A stretch of DNA of 64,000 nt. Source: Winogradskyella arenosi. Lineage in GTDB: Bacteria; Bacteroidota; Bacteroidia; Flavobacteriales; Flavobacteriaceae. Location: positions 620,001-684,000 of the forward strand of contig NZ_QPJO01000001.1 in NCBI RefSeq assembly GCF_003337305.1, read 5' to 3'. The translations under genes and the position numbers were made by a program. The notes under the pieces were generated by a model, which saw only the letters and a program-made list of their open reading frames with translations, had not been told where the DNA came from and ran no database searches. The stretch's first letter is position 1. Every line of letters starts with the position of its first letter. Shown here in pieces: positions 1 to 8,997 of the stretch.

Positions 1-303
1 TAAGGCTAAAGCAACATAAGCCCCCATGGAGTGTCCTATAAAATGCGCCTTTTCCACTTGCTCATGTTGTAATACGGCTAAAACAACATCGGCCATAGTT
101 TCCATACGATGCACGTAACCTAGGCATTCGGTTTCACCGTGACCTAAAAGGTCTATACTTATCACTTGATGGGTTTTGGTTAAGGCGGGTAAAATCGGTT
201 GCCACATTTTTAGGTTTTCTAAAAAACCATGAAGCAATACAACCGGTGACCCTTCACCTTCAACTGTATAGTGAACCTGACAATTCTTGTAGTTTATAAT
301 CAT
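1..303 (-). CDS. alpha/beta hydrolase (partial, C-terminus off the window)
   Basis: The first 101 codons are present and the frame is still open at base 1. Visible alpha/beta-hydrolase features are an oxyanion-hole HGF at residues 25-27, a DLLGHG turn at 51-56 and the nucleophile elbow GHSMG with Ser92. The catalytic acid and histidine lie beyond the window. There is no signal peptide, so it is probably a cytosolic esterase or related hydrolase; the substrate cannot be told. The ATG start is fixed by a near-ideal promoter ending only 5 nt upstream of it, so the mRNA may be leaderless. The gene is divergent from the serine hydrolase at 397. Confidence 0.85.
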   Translation of the reverse strand, partial: MIINYKNCQVHYTVEGEGSPVVLLHGFLENLKMWQPILPALTKTHQVISIDLLGHGETECLGYVHRMETMADVVLAVLQHEQVEKAHFIGHSMGAYVALAL

Positions 304-308
304 AAGGG

Positions 309-336
309 CAAAGATAACTGAAGCAAAGTTTTTCAA
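309..336 (-). promoter_or_regulatory. Bacteroidota-type promoter of the alpha/beta hydrolase
   Basis: Read on the minus strand: TTG (336-334), 17 nt, then TATCTTTG (316-309), matching the family consensus TTG-N17-23-TAnnTTTG. The box ends 5 nt before the ATG at 303, so transcription should start at or very near the start codon. Confidence 0.65.
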
Positions 337-359
337 CCGTAATCCTTATAACATTTTAG

Positions 360-367
360 TATCTTTG
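360..367 (+). promoter_or_regulatory. -7 box of the serine hydrolase gene
   Basis: TATCTTTG matches TAnnTTTG and lies 29 nt before the ATG at 397. No clear -33 TTG is seen at the usual spacing. It is divergent from the promoter at 309-336. Confidence 0.5.
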
Positions 368-396
368 AAGGCTTTCTGTAACTAATTCTATAACTC

Positions 397-1950
397 ATGA
401 GATTAAAGGCTTTATTTTCATTTCTATTATTTATTACACTTTCCTTCGGGTATGCTCAAATTGAAGACAAACAACTCGATTCATTAATCGTGGAAACCTT
501 AAGCACCTTTGAAGTGCCTGGTATTTCAGTAGGGATTTATAAAGATGGCGAAATTGTCTATGCTAAGGGGCATGGTCTTAGGTCTTTAAATAATAAGAAA
601 GCGATGAATGCGGAAACCTTAGTGGGGATTGCTTCTAATAGTAAAGGATTTACCTGCTTTGCTTTGGCTATGATGGTCGATGCCGGAAAACTTAATTGGG
701 ATGATAAAGTCAGAACTCATATTCCGGAATTTCAGTTGTCTGACCCTTGGGTGACTGAAGCCTTCACAATTCGCGATCTCGTTACGCATCGCAGTGGGTT
801 AGGTTTAGGTGCTGGTGATTTAATGTTTTTTCCAGAAGGCAGTGATTTTACCGTAGAAAATATCATTTCTAATTTACGTTATTTAGAGCCTGAAAGTTCC
901 TTTAGAAGTACATTTCAATACAATAATAATATGTTTATTGTGGCGGGTGAAGTCTTAAAACGTGTAAGTGGTATGACCTGGGAAGCCTTCATTGAGTCTC
1001 AAATATTAACACCTGTTGGCATGACCAATAGTAAGGCGTCTTATAACCGTGTTACTGACCGGTCTAATATTATTGATGCGCACACTAGAGCGGAAGGTGA
1101 GGTTGTTCAGATTCCTCATGATTGGAGTGCAACGGCAAATCCTGCAGGGGGAATTATTAGTAATGTACCTGATATGTTAACTTGGGCGGCGTTTTTAATG
1201 AATGATGCCGTGACTAAAAATGGTGAACGTCTATTAAGTTCAGAGCAATTGCATGAGCTTTGGCAATTACAGACGCCATTACATGTGTCTCCCGATGATG
1301 CCTATGATGCACATTTTAAAGGTTATGGTTTAGGTTGGTTTTTGTCTGATGTTAAAGGTGGTTATAAACAAGTTTACCATACCGGAGGTTTATTAGGAAC
1401 TGTAACACAATTTACAATGATTCCTGATTTAGATTTAGGGATTGTGGTCTTAACTAATCAAATGAACGGGTCGGCCTTTAATACTATTACAAATACAATT
1501 AAAGATGCTTATCTCGGTTACGAAAATAGAAAATGGTTAACGACCTATGGAAACCGTAATCGTGCTTTTATTCAGTATAATGATAGTATTAAAGCGGAAG
1601 TTTATAATCGTGTAAAAGCGGCAGAAAAATTAAAAGGCTTACCGCAACCTAAACAAATTGTGGGGACGTATACGGACGATTGGTTTGGGGATATTCATAT
1701 TACTTACAACGCTAAAAAAGGCTACACTATAAAAAGTGAAAGATCATCAAGGTTATCGGGGCAATTGTTGCCTTTAAATGCCACGACGTTTGTGGCTAAA
1801 TGGGATAATAGAAGTTATGATGCTGATGTTTATGTAAAGTTCACTTTTGATGCTCATGGAGAGGCGGTGTCTGCAACAATGAGTTATATAGCACCTATTA
1901 CCGATTTTAGCTTTGATTTTCAGGACCTAGAACTTAAGAAAACGAAATAA
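397..1950 (+). CDS. secreted serine hydrolase, beta-lactamase/class C PBP family
   Basis: 517 residues with a signal peptide (about 1-21). The serine beta-lactamase/AmpC-like fold is shown by SxxK at Ser80-Lys83, YxN at Tyr175-Asn177 and HTGG at 328-331 in place of KTG. Residues of about 410-515 look like the DUF3471-type domain that often follows this fold in Bacteroidota. Members of this family act as D-amino-acid peptidases, esterases or peptidoglycan-related hydrolases, and few are true beta-lactamases. The export signal points to the periplasm or cell surface. The next gene (brnQ) begins at the base after the stop, suggesting co-transcription and translational coupling. Confidence 0.88.
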   Translation: MRLKALFSFLLFITLSFGYAQIEDKQLDSLIVETLSTFEVPGISVGIYKDGEIVYAKGHGLRSLNNKKAMNAETLVGIASNSKGFTCFALAMMVDAGKLNWDDKVRTHIPEFQLSDPWVTEAFTIRDLVTHRSGLGLGAGDLMFFPEGSDFTVENIISNLRYLEPESSFRSTFQYNNNMFIVAGEVLKRVSGMTWEAFIESQILTPVGMTNSKASYNRVTDRSNIIDAHTRAEGEVVQIPHDWSATANPAGGIISNVPDMLTWAAFLMNDAVTKNGERLLSSEQLHELWQLQTPLHVSPDDAYDAHFKGYGLGWFLSDVKGGYKQVYHTGGLLGTVTQFTMIPDLDLGIVVLTNQMNGSAFNTITNTIKDAYLGYENRKWLTTYGNRNRAFIQYNDSIKAEVYNRVKAAEKLKGLPQPKQIVGTYTDDWFGDIHITYNAKKGYTIKSERSSRLSGQLLPLNATTFVAKWDNRSYDADVYVKFTFDAHGEAVSATMSYIAPITDFSFDFQDLELKKTK

Positions 1951-3261
1951 GTGGATATTCGTCAAAAAGAATTACTCATCACCAGTTTTGGATTGTTCTC
2001 TTTATTTTTTGGAGCGGGCAACCTTCTTATTCCACCATTATTAGGCTATCAAGCAGGCGAAAGTTGGTTTTTGGTAACCCTAGGATTTATGATCACGGCG
2101 GTGGTCATTCCTATTTTAGGCATTTTGGCGCACGCTAGGCTACAAGGGACCTTGTTCGATTTTGGGAAAAAGGTATCTAAGTCGTTTAGTATTGTTTATT
2201 GTATTCTTATCTACCTTATTGCTGTTGCTATTCCGTCGCCTCGTACCGCTGTAGCAACCCATGAGATTGCTGTGTTTCCTACGTTTGGAACCACGCCTTT
2301 ACTAACAAGTACTGTTTATTTTTCTTTGGTCTTGGTTTTTGTGCTAAACCGAACTAAAATTTTAAATATTATAGGGAAGTTCTTAACGCCTTTTATTGTT
2401 ATACTGCTATTGGCGGTTATTGGAATCGCCTTAATGTCTTCTGAATTTTCAACAGGGGAGGCATTGTCTAAAACCCCAATGATCACAGGGTTTATAGAAG
2501 GGTATCAAACGTTTGATGCTATTGCCTCTGTGGTTGTTGGAGCAGTGATTATTGTGTCGATCAATTTTGATAATATGGCCGTGGAAGCATACGGCTCTAA
2601 GCGAACGTTAATTAGGAAGTCGGGCTTTATTGCAGGTTTAGGTCTTTTTGTGATATATGCCGGTTTAATTGCGGTAGGGGCCTACTACAGTTCAGATATT
2701 GCTATTGATACCGGATTGAGTAATGATATGCAACGCGCTCATTTATTGCGAGGTATTAGTATTTCGTCTTTGGGCGAATTTGGTAATGCTGTATTGAGTG
2801 TTTTAATTGCTTTGGCCTGTTTAACCACTGCGATAGGGATTGTAGCAGGTGCGGCAGATTATTTTAAAGGCTTATTTCATAACTCTCAACGGGTTTATGT
2901 AATAATGGCCGTATTGGCCTGTGTTTGTGGTGTGATTGTGGGGCAACTCGATTTCAAGGCCATAATACAAGTCGGAATTCCGGTGTTATTGTTTATTTAT
3001 CCGATTACCATTATCTTAATTTTACTCAATATCTTATCTGAAAAATGGGCGACTCCTTTAGTGTTCAGAGGCGTTGTTATGGTGACGGTGTTGTTTAGTA
3101 TTCCCGATGTCCTTGGTTTTTTAAGTCCTTCCGAAGGGGTTTCAAAACTAATTTCCTTAATTCCATTGGCTCAATATAGCTTGGGTTGGGTTTTACCGGC
3201 GCTTTGCACTTTCTTTTTAATTTCTGGATTACGCGTGTTAGGACGTTCCTCTGAAGCTTAG
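1951..3261 (+). CDS. brnQ: branched-chain amino acid transporter, BrnQ/LIVCS family
   Basis: 436 residues with about 12 hydrophobic segments. The N-terminus has the BrnQ signature FGAGNLLIPP at about 20-29. The family are cation-coupled symporters for leucine, isoleucine and valine in the inner membrane. The start is GTG directly after the TAA of the preceding gene; no ATG lies nearby and the N-terminus aligns with the family's usual one from this codon, so the GTG is likely real. Translation probably relies on coupling to the upstream hydrolase, which might supply amino acids from peptides, though that link is inference. Confidence 0.88.
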   Translation: MDIRQKELLITSFGLFSLFFGAGNLLIPPLLGYQAGESWFLVTLGFMITAVVIPILGILAHARLQGTLFDFGKKVSKSFSIVYCILIYLIAVAIPSPRTAVATHEIAVFPTFGTTPLLTSTVYFSLVLVFVLNRTKILNIIGKFLTPFIVILLLAVIGIALMSSEFSTGEALSKTPMITGFIEGYQTFDAIASVVVGAVIIVSINFDNMAVEAYGSKRTLIRKSGFIAGLGLFVIYAGLIAVGAYYSSDIAIDTGLSNDMQRAHLLRGISISSLGEFGNAVLSVLIALACLTTAIGIVAGAADYFKGLFHNSQRVYVIMAVLACVCGVIVGQLDFKAIIQVGIPVLLFIYPITIILILLNILSEKWATPLVFRGVVMVTVLFSIPDVLGFLSPSEGVSKLISLIPLAQYSLGWVLPALCTFFLISGLRVLGRSSEA

Positions 3262-3411
3262 TTTTAGTCAATTTTATTCGAATTTAACCTGTTTAAAGTC
3301 CGCTTTTAGAGCTGCTTAGCCGGTGTAAACTTTAATTATGTTATATATTTAACAATATGTGTAAAAAATAACTATTTTTTTTATTTTTATGTTTATTTGA
3401 AAGTCCGCCTC

Positions 3412-3419
3412 TACATTTG
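3412..3419 (+). promoter_or_regulatory. -7 box of lysC
   Basis: TACATTTG lies 19 nt before the ATG at 3439. It sits inside the reading frame if that frame is extended upstream to a TTG at 3397, which argues that 3439 is the true start. No good -33 box at normal spacing. The leader is too short for a lysine riboswitch. Confidence 0.5.
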
Positions 3420-3438
3420 CGGTATAAAAATAAAAGTT

Positions 3439-4767
3439 ATGTTAGTATACAAGTTTGGAGGTACGTCTGTAGGTTCTGTTCTTAACATGAACCACGTAAA
3501 AGAAATTATCAGTACAGGAGGTAAGAAAGTTGTAGTGTTATCAGCAATGTCTGGTACCACAAATGCCTTGGTTGAAATTTCATGTTTAATTAAAGCGAAA
3601 GACACGGCGCAAGCAGAAAAACAGATTAAGACCTTGCAAGCTACTTATGTTGCTACGGTGCAAGAGTTAATTCAAAATGAAACCTTTCAGCAAGATACGC
3701 AAGACTATGTTGCTTCTATTTTTAGGGCTTTATTAGAAACGGTTACACAGCCTTATTCGCAATGGCTTCACAATACTATTGTGGCTAATGGTGAACTGCT
3801 TTCAACGTATATGTTTAGTCGCTTATTGCTTCAAGATGGTGTAGATGCGGCCTTGTTGCCGGCTTTAGAATTTATGCGTATCGACAGATCTAGTGAGCCT
3901 GATAATTTTTATATCAAACAAAATTTAGAGCGTTTAATTGCTCAAACTCCCGATGCTGAGGTTTATATTACACAAGGCTTTATTTGTTTAGATGCCGATG
4001 GTGTTATAACCAACTTACAACGTGGCGGAAGTGATTATACCGCAACGATTATAGGAGCGGCGATTAAAGCTGAAGAAGTTCAGATATGGACCGATATTGA
4101 TGGGTTTCATAATAACGACCCACGATTTGTAGAGGATACCAAAGCGTTGTCTCATTTGTCTTATGACGAAGCTGCTGAGTTGGCTTATTTTGGAGCAAAA
4201 ATTTTACATCCACAAACGGTAATGCCAGTTTGTACCTTAGATATTCCGTTAAGGTTGAAGAATACAATGGATCCTGATGCCCATGGGACTTTAATTACAA
4301 ACAAAGTCCATGGAGAAGGAATAAAAGCCATTGCAGCTAAAGATAATATTACGGCCATAAAAATAAAGTCTGTACGTATGTTGTTGGCTCACGGGTTTTT
4401 AAAGAAAGTTTTTGAGGTTTTTGAAAAGTACGAGACGTCAATAGATATGATTACCACTTCTGAAATTGCCGTGTCTCTTACTATTGATGATACGACGCAT
4501 TTGGAGGCGATTGTAGAGGAATTAGACAAGTTTGCTACCGTGGCTATTGATGATTATATGAGTATTGTATGTTTAGTAGGAAATCATATTATTTACCATC
4601 CAGATACGCCTGAATTGTTTCAAGTGTTGCAAGATGTTAATGTTCGCATGATTGCCTATGGCGGTAGTAATAACAATATTTCACTATTAGTAAATACCAG
4701 TGATAAATTAGAAACCCTACAAAAATTACAACGTTATGTTTTTGAAGAAAGTGTTGTTGCACTTTAA
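3439..4767 (+). CDS. lysC: aspartate kinase, monofunctional
   Basis: 442 residues. It phosphorylates L-aspartate, the first step toward lysine, threonine and methionine. The N-terminus has the kinase motif KFGGTSVG at 5-12, and the kinase domain runs to about 290. The last 140 residues are two ACT-like regulatory domains that usually bind lysine or threonine for feedback control. There is no homoserine dehydrogenase domain. The ATG at 3439 is preferred over an upstream in-frame TTG because the promoter lies between them. The gene stands alone with its own promoter and a strong terminator. Confidence 0.92.
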   Translation: MLVYKFGGTSVGSVLNMNHVKEIISTGGKKVVVLSAMSGTTNALVEISCLIKAKDTAQAEKQIKTLQATYVATVQELIQNETFQQDTQDYVASIFRALLETVTQPYSQWLHNTIVANGELLSTYMFSRLLLQDGVDAALLPALEFMRIDRSSEPDNFYIKQNLERLIAQTPDAEVYITQGFICLDADGVITNLQRGGSDYTATIIGAAIKAEEVQIWTDIDGFHNNDPRFVEDTKALSHLSYDEAAELAYFGAKILHPQTVMPVCTLDIPLRLKNTMDPDAHGTLITNKVHGEGIKAIAAKDNITAIKIKSVRMLLAHGFLKKVFEVFEKYETSIDMITTSEIAVSLTIDDTTHLEAIVEELDKFATVAIDDYMSIVCLVGNHIIYHPDTPELFQVLQDVNVRMIAYGGSNNNISLLVNTSDKLETLQKLQRYVFEESVVAL

Positions 4768-4786
4768 GACCACGCATAACGCCATA

Positions 4787-4820
4787 AAAAAACCAAAACA
4801 TGAAGATGTTTTGGTTTTTT
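4787..4820. terminator. bidirectional terminator between lysC and pepP
   Basis: A 15-bp perfect stem, arms 4787-4801 and 4806-4820, with loop GAAG and A/T runs on both flanks. It lies between two convergent genes and can serve both strands. Confidence 0.85.
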
Positions 4821-4841
4821 TATTGTGTTTAATCGGCTGTA

Positions 4842-6137
4842 TTAAGCTTCATTCATAAGAGTTTCAATCTCATCTGCTTCAATAGGAATATTGCGCATTA
4901 AGTTAAAAGGCGCTCCACTATCTTGTATAACCACATCATCTTCTAAACGAATACCAAATCCTTCATCTGGAATATAGATACCAGGCTCAACTGTAAATAC
5001 CATATTGCTTTGCATAGGTTCGTGTAAAATGCCGTAATCATGAGTGTCTAAGCCCATATGGTGAGAGGTACCATGCATAAAGTATTTTTTATACGCTGGC
5101 CAATCTTTATTTTCGTTTTGTACATCGGCTTTATCTAAAAGTCCAAGACCAATAAGTTCTGAAGTCATTAATTTACCAACTTCCACATGGTAATCGGCCC
5201 ATATAGTGCCAGGAACTAGCATTTTTGTCGCTTCATTTTTAACACGGTTAACGGCGTTATAAACTTCTTTTTGACGTTTAGAGAAGGTTCCTGAAACTGG
5301 AATGGTTCTACTCATGTCACTCGCATAGTTAGCATATTCCGCACCAATATCTAATAAAATTAAATCGCCAGCTTTACACTGTTGGTTGTTTTCAATATAA
5401 TGCAGAACATTGGCATTATTACCAGAAGCCACAATAGGGGTATAAGCAAAGCCTTTAGAACGGTTGTTTAAAAACTCGTGCATAAATTCGGCTTCAATAT
5501 TATATTCCCAAACCCCTGGTTTTACAAAGTTTAATAGGCGTCTAAATCCTTTTTCTGTAATGTTACAGGCTTCTTGGATTAGGTCTAATTCAATTTTGTG
5601 TTTTACGGAACGTAAGCGTTGTAAAATAGGGTTACTTTTTTCAACTTTATGTGCAGGGAATTGCGCTCTTACCATTTTATTAAAACGATCTTCACGCGTT
5701 TCAGTAGCAGTGCTGGCACGGTAATGTTCGTTGGTATTGATGTAAATCGTATCGGCTTGAGACATGATCTCTTTCATGACACGATCGAAATCTTGAAGCC
5801 AATAAACGGTCTTAATTCCTGAAGTTTCAAGGGCTTTCTCCTTGGTTAATTTTTCACCTTCCCAAACGGCGATATGAGCATTTGTTTCGGTTAAAAATAA
5901 AATTTCACGGTGCTTCGGGTTTGGACATTCTGGGTAAAGGACCAAAATGCTTTCTTCTTGGTCTACACCACTTAAGTAAAATATATTCCTATCTTGTTGA
6001 AAAGGCATTGTGCTGTCAGCACCGATCGGGTAAACATCATTAGAGTTAAATACAGCTAAGCTGTTGCTAACCATCTTATTTTTGAAGTTTTCTCTATTAT
6101 GTATAAAGAGATCGGCGTTAATTTTATTGTATTTCAT
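4842..6137 (-). CDS. pepP: Xaa-Pro aminopeptidase (aminopeptidase P, M24B)
   Basis: 431 residues, no signal peptide. It removes an N-terminal residue that precedes proline. The N-terminal creatinase-like domain covers about 1-170, followed by the pita-bread catalytic domain. The five metal ligands are all visible: Asp263, Asp274, His359 (in HGTSHH), Glu384 (in TVEPG) and Glu399 (in RLED), as expected for a dinuclear manganese enzyme. Length is typical of the family. It is a monocistronic gene with a -7 box at 6160-6167 and a shared terminator with lysC. Confidence 0.92.
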   Translation of the reverse strand: MKYNKINADLFIHNRENFKNKMVSNSLAVFNSNDVYPIGADSTMPFQQDRNIFYLSGVDQEESILVLYPECPNPKHREILFLTETNAHIAVWEGEKLTKEKALETSGIKTVYWLQDFDRVMKEIMSQADTIYINTNEHYRASTATETREDRFNKMVRAQFPAHKVEKSNPILQRLRSVKHKIELDLIQEACNITEKGFRRLLNFVKPGVWEYNIEAEFMHEFLNNRSKGFAYTPIVASGNNANVLHYIENNQQCKAGDLILLDIGAEYANYASDMSRTIPVSGTFSKRQKEVYNAVNRVKNEATKMLVPGTIWADYHVEVGKLMTSELIGLGLLDKADVQNENKDWPAYKKYFMHGTSHHMGLDTHDYGILHEPMQSNMVFTVEPGIYIPDEGFGIRLEDDVVIQDSGAPFNLMRNIPIEADEIETLMNEA

Positions 6138-6159
6138 GATATGAATTTTAATTGAATTA

Positions 6160-6167
6160 CAAAGCTA
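6160..6167 (-). promoter_or_regulatory. -7 box of pepP
   Basis: On the minus strand TAGCTTTG, 22 nt before the ATG. A TTG lies 14 nt further upstream, shorter than the usual spacing. Confidence 0.45.
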
Positions 6168-6490
6168 AGGTTTTATTTAGCCAATACTAAAAATACGCGA
6201 TTTGGATGTGTAGTTTTTAACATTTTGTAAATTTAAAGGCTTAGACGATGTTTTTCAGGTGAAAGAGGTCTTATTTCAACTAAAAATACGTATTGATTAT
6301 AAGGAGGTTAAAAGACTTTAAAAAAAGTTACGCTAACGTATTCGTGCCCTGTTTACGGGGCTTGCGGCGATTTTTTTGATGGCGTAATTTCGTCTCAATT
6401 GGCATAAAGTGATATTAATCATATTCTGCCACTGTTGGGGACAATACATTTGTTGGATGAACTGAAATTTTAATATAATTGCTATAATTT
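6168..6490. other. gene-free stretch between divergent pepP and the AspT-like transporter
   Basis: No reading frame of note. A weak hairpin GCCC/GGGC spans 6346-6361, followed 9 nt later by a T run. The only clear signal is a -7 box at 6445-6452 for the downstream gene. Nothing else stands out. Confidence 0.5.
6445..6452 (+). promoter_or_regulatory. -7 box of the AspT/YidE-type transporter
   Basis: TACATTTG, 38 nt before the ATG at 6491. No TTG at the optimal -33 spacing. Confidence 0.45.
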
Positions 6491-8107
6491 ATGGACTTTA
6501 TTTTAGAATTGCTTACTAAAGATTACTTCGTATTATTCCTGGTTATTGGTTTCGGAATTGCCTTAGGGAATGTACGGATTAGGGGAATCAGTTTTGATAC
6601 CTCGGCGGTTATATTTGTGGCAATTTTCCTCGGTTATCTTTATAATTTATACGGGGTTCATTTTAGTATTCCTTCTATAATTCAAAGTGTAGGTTTGGTG
6701 TTGTTTATTTATACCATAGGGATGCAAGCCGGTCCTTCGTTTTTTAGTTCGTTTAAAGAACAAGGAACAAAACTTATTCTTCTAGCTAGTACAACGGTTA
6801 TTGTTGGGGGGCTTACGGCAGTTTCTATTTCATACCTCTATGATGTAGATATGAATATGATGAGTGGTTTGTTAACCGGAGCCTTAACCTCTACACCAGG
6901 TTTAGCCGCATCTATAGAGGCGTCTCAGTCGCCATTAGCGTCAATTGGGTATGGTATTGCTTATCCGTTTGGGGTGTTAGGTGTTATTTTGTTTGTGAAG
7001 TTAGGACCTACCTTGTTTCGAGTTAATATAAAAGAAGAGGAGAAAAAGTATAAAGACAGTGTAAGTCTTAATACGCCTTTGGTGATTAATAAGAACATCA
7101 TAATTTCTAATGAAAATGTCAATGGGAAAACCATAAAGGAATTGCGTATTCGTTTTATGACGAAGGCGAATATTTCTCGTATTATGAAACCCAATCAGCT
7201 TCCTATTTCCCCAACCAGTGATACCATTTTAGAAACTGGTGATATTATTAAAGCCGTAGGGACCGTAAATGCTTTAGACCGTATAGAGTTGTTATTGGGT
7301 AAAGTAACCGATGTTGAAATTCCGCGAAGTGGCCGATATGATATAAAGTGGTATGTAGTAAGTAATGATTCTGTGGTGAACAAAACCATCCAAGAGTTGA
7401 ATCTCCTAGAAAACTATTCTGCAACCATAACACGGATTAGAAGAGCGAGTATCGATTTAGCACCACACCCAACAACGCGTATTAAGTACGGTGATAAAAT
7501 ATTGGTGTCCTCATCTAAAGGAAACGTACCAGCGGTAACACAATTGTTTGGAGATAGTTTAAAACGTATTGGTCAGACTAGTTTTTTACCCGTCGCCTTC
7601 GGGATTGTTATTGGGGTTTTAGTGGGGTCTATTGCCATTCCACTTGGAAATTTACATTTTAAATTAGGCCTAACAGGTGGTGTACTTTTAACCTCTATTT
7701 ATTTAAGTTGGCGTGGTAAGTTTGCTTCTGTAATTTGGAATTTACCAGGGCCAGCCAATCAGATATTACGTCAATTTGGACTCTTGTTGTTCTTAACGCC
7801 GGTAGGCTTAAGTGCAGGGCAAAGTTTGGTAGCGGCTATTGAAGCACATGGACTTATTTTGTTTTTATACGGAGCGTTAATTACGTTAATACCTATGTTG
7901 GTTACGGTGTTGGTAGGACGCTTTATTTTCAAAATTAATTTTCTGTCTATTTTAGGGGCTTTAACAGGAGGGATGACCTCTACTCCCGGATTAAGTGCAG
8001 CGGATTCTATGACCGATTCTGAAGCGCCACAAACGGCATATGCTACGGTTTATCCGGTTTCTTTAGTCCTAATTATTATTGTTGCCGAGATTATGGCACT
8101 ACTTTAA
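6491..8107 (+). CDS. putative transporter, AspT/YidE (AAE) family with two TrkA-C/RCK domains
   Basis: 538 residues. Two hydrophobic halves (about 1-175 and 365-538) each carry the duplicated family motif, LTSTPG in the first and MTSTPG in the second. A soluble middle part (about 190-360) contains two RCK-C-like regulatory domains. The family includes the aspartate:alanine exchanger AspT and E. coli YidE/YbjL. The substrate here is unknown, but an organic acid or amino acid exchanger of the inner membrane is likely. The gene is alone, with its own -7 box. Confidence 0.85.
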   Translation: MDFILELLTKDYFVLFLVIGFGIALGNVRIRGISFDTSAVIFVAIFLGYLYNLYGVHFSIPSIIQSVGLVLFIYTIGMQAGPSFFSSFKEQGTKLILLASTTVIVGGLTAVSISYLYDVDMNMMSGLLTGALTSTPGLAASIEASQSPLASIGYGIAYPFGVLGVILFVKLGPTLFRVNIKEEEKKYKDSVSLNTPLVINKNIIISNENVNGKTIKELRIRFMTKANISRIMKPNQLPISPTSDTILETGDIIKAVGTVNALDRIELLLGKVTDVEIPRSGRYDIKWYVVSNDSVVNKTIQELNLLENYSATITRIRRASIDLAPHPTTRIKYGDKILVSSSKGNVPAVTQLFGDSLKRIGQTSFLPVAFGIVIGVLVGSIAIPLGNLHFKLGLTGGVLLTSIYLSWRGKFASVIWNLPGPANQILRQFGLLLFLTPVGLSAGQSLVAAIEAHGLILFLYGALITLIPMLVTVLVGRFIFKINFLSILGALTGGMTSTPGLSAADSMTDSEAPQTAYATVYPVSLVLIIIVAEIMALL

Positions 8108-8257
8108 GCTGTGAATTTTTATCCTTATTTTTAAACCGAATAATTGTTAAAGGCCTGTTAGGGGATTGGTTTTTAGGGTGATGGGGTTGGTTAGTGTTTT
8201 TGTTGAAATTCTCCTACTTAAATTCATTCTAAATAAATTAATAATGAGACTGTGTAG

Positions 8258-8288
8258 TTGTCTAAAACCCAATTGCACTGTATCTTTG
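8258..8288 (+). promoter_or_regulatory. promoter of the sdhCAB operon
   Basis: TTG at 8258-8260, 20 nt, then TATCTTTG at 8281-8288, an excellent match to the Bacteroidota consensus. It ends 25 nt before the sdhC ATG. Confidence 0.75.
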
Positions 8289-8313
8289 TTTAACTAAATT
8301 AATATAAGCTACA

Positions 8314-8985
8314 ATGAGCGGAATTCTTAATTCGTCGATTGGAAGAAAATTTGCCATGGCACTTTCGGCTTTCTTCCTAATGATTTTTGTCTTACAACAT
8401 TTTGCAATCAATTTACTTTCTGTATTAAGTCCAGATACTTTTAATGAAGTATCGCACTTTATGGGAACCTTTTGGGTGGTTCAATTTGTTATTCAACCCA
8501 TTTTAATTATCGGTGTTATTTTTCACTTTGTAATGGGATTTGTTCTTGAAATCAAGAATAAAAAAGCAAACGGTGTTAATTATGTGAGAAACAATGGGGC
8601 TGCCAATTCTACATGGATGAGCAGAAACATGATTTGGAGTGGTGGATTTATCCTCGTCTTCTTAGTGATTCACTTTATTGACTTTTGGTTTCCAGAAATG
8701 AATACCAAATACATCGTTGGAGATATGTCTGGTTTACACAATGGTGAATTTAGATATTTCCACGAGTTACAAGAAAAGTTTGTACCTATTTGGAGAGTTG
8801 CATTATACAGTTTAGGTTTTGTGTTTTTAGCACTACACCTTTTACATGGTTTCGATTCGGCTTTTCAGTCAGTCGGTGCAAATAATAAATATACCAAAGG
8901 ATTAAAGGGATTCGGAAAAGCGTATGCAATTGTTATTCCAGTAGGATTCATTTTTATTGCATTGTTTCATCACTTTAATCATTAA
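8314..8985 (+). CDS. sdhC: succinate dehydrogenase cytochrome b subunit (type B)
   Basis: 223 residues with five predicted membrane helices, the single-subunit diheme anchor found in type-B succinate:quinone oxidoreductases. Histidines lie within or near the helices (for example in LQHFAIN, IFHFVMG, VIHFIDFW and ALHLLHGFD), as needed for two b-type hemes. It holds the SdhAB catalytic pair at the inner membrane and passes electrons to menaquinone. First gene of sdhCAB, 12 nt before sdhA. Confidence 0.93.
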   Translation: MSGILNSSIGRKFAMALSAFFLMIFVLQHFAINLLSVLSPDTFNEVSHFMGTFWVVQFVIQPILIIGVIFHFVMGFVLEIKNKKANGVNYVRNNGAANSTWMSRNMIWSGGFILVFLVIHFIDFWFPEMNTKYIVGDMSGLHNGEFRYFHELQEKFVPIWRVALYSLGFVFLALHLLHGFDSAFQSVGANNKYTKGLKGFGKAYAIVIPVGFIFIALFHHFNH

Positions 8986-8997
8986 AATACATCTAAT

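Noticed and set aside
3262..3438. Lysine riboswitch upstream of lysC
   Set aside because: The -7 box leaves a leader of only about 15 nt, too short for a riboswitch.
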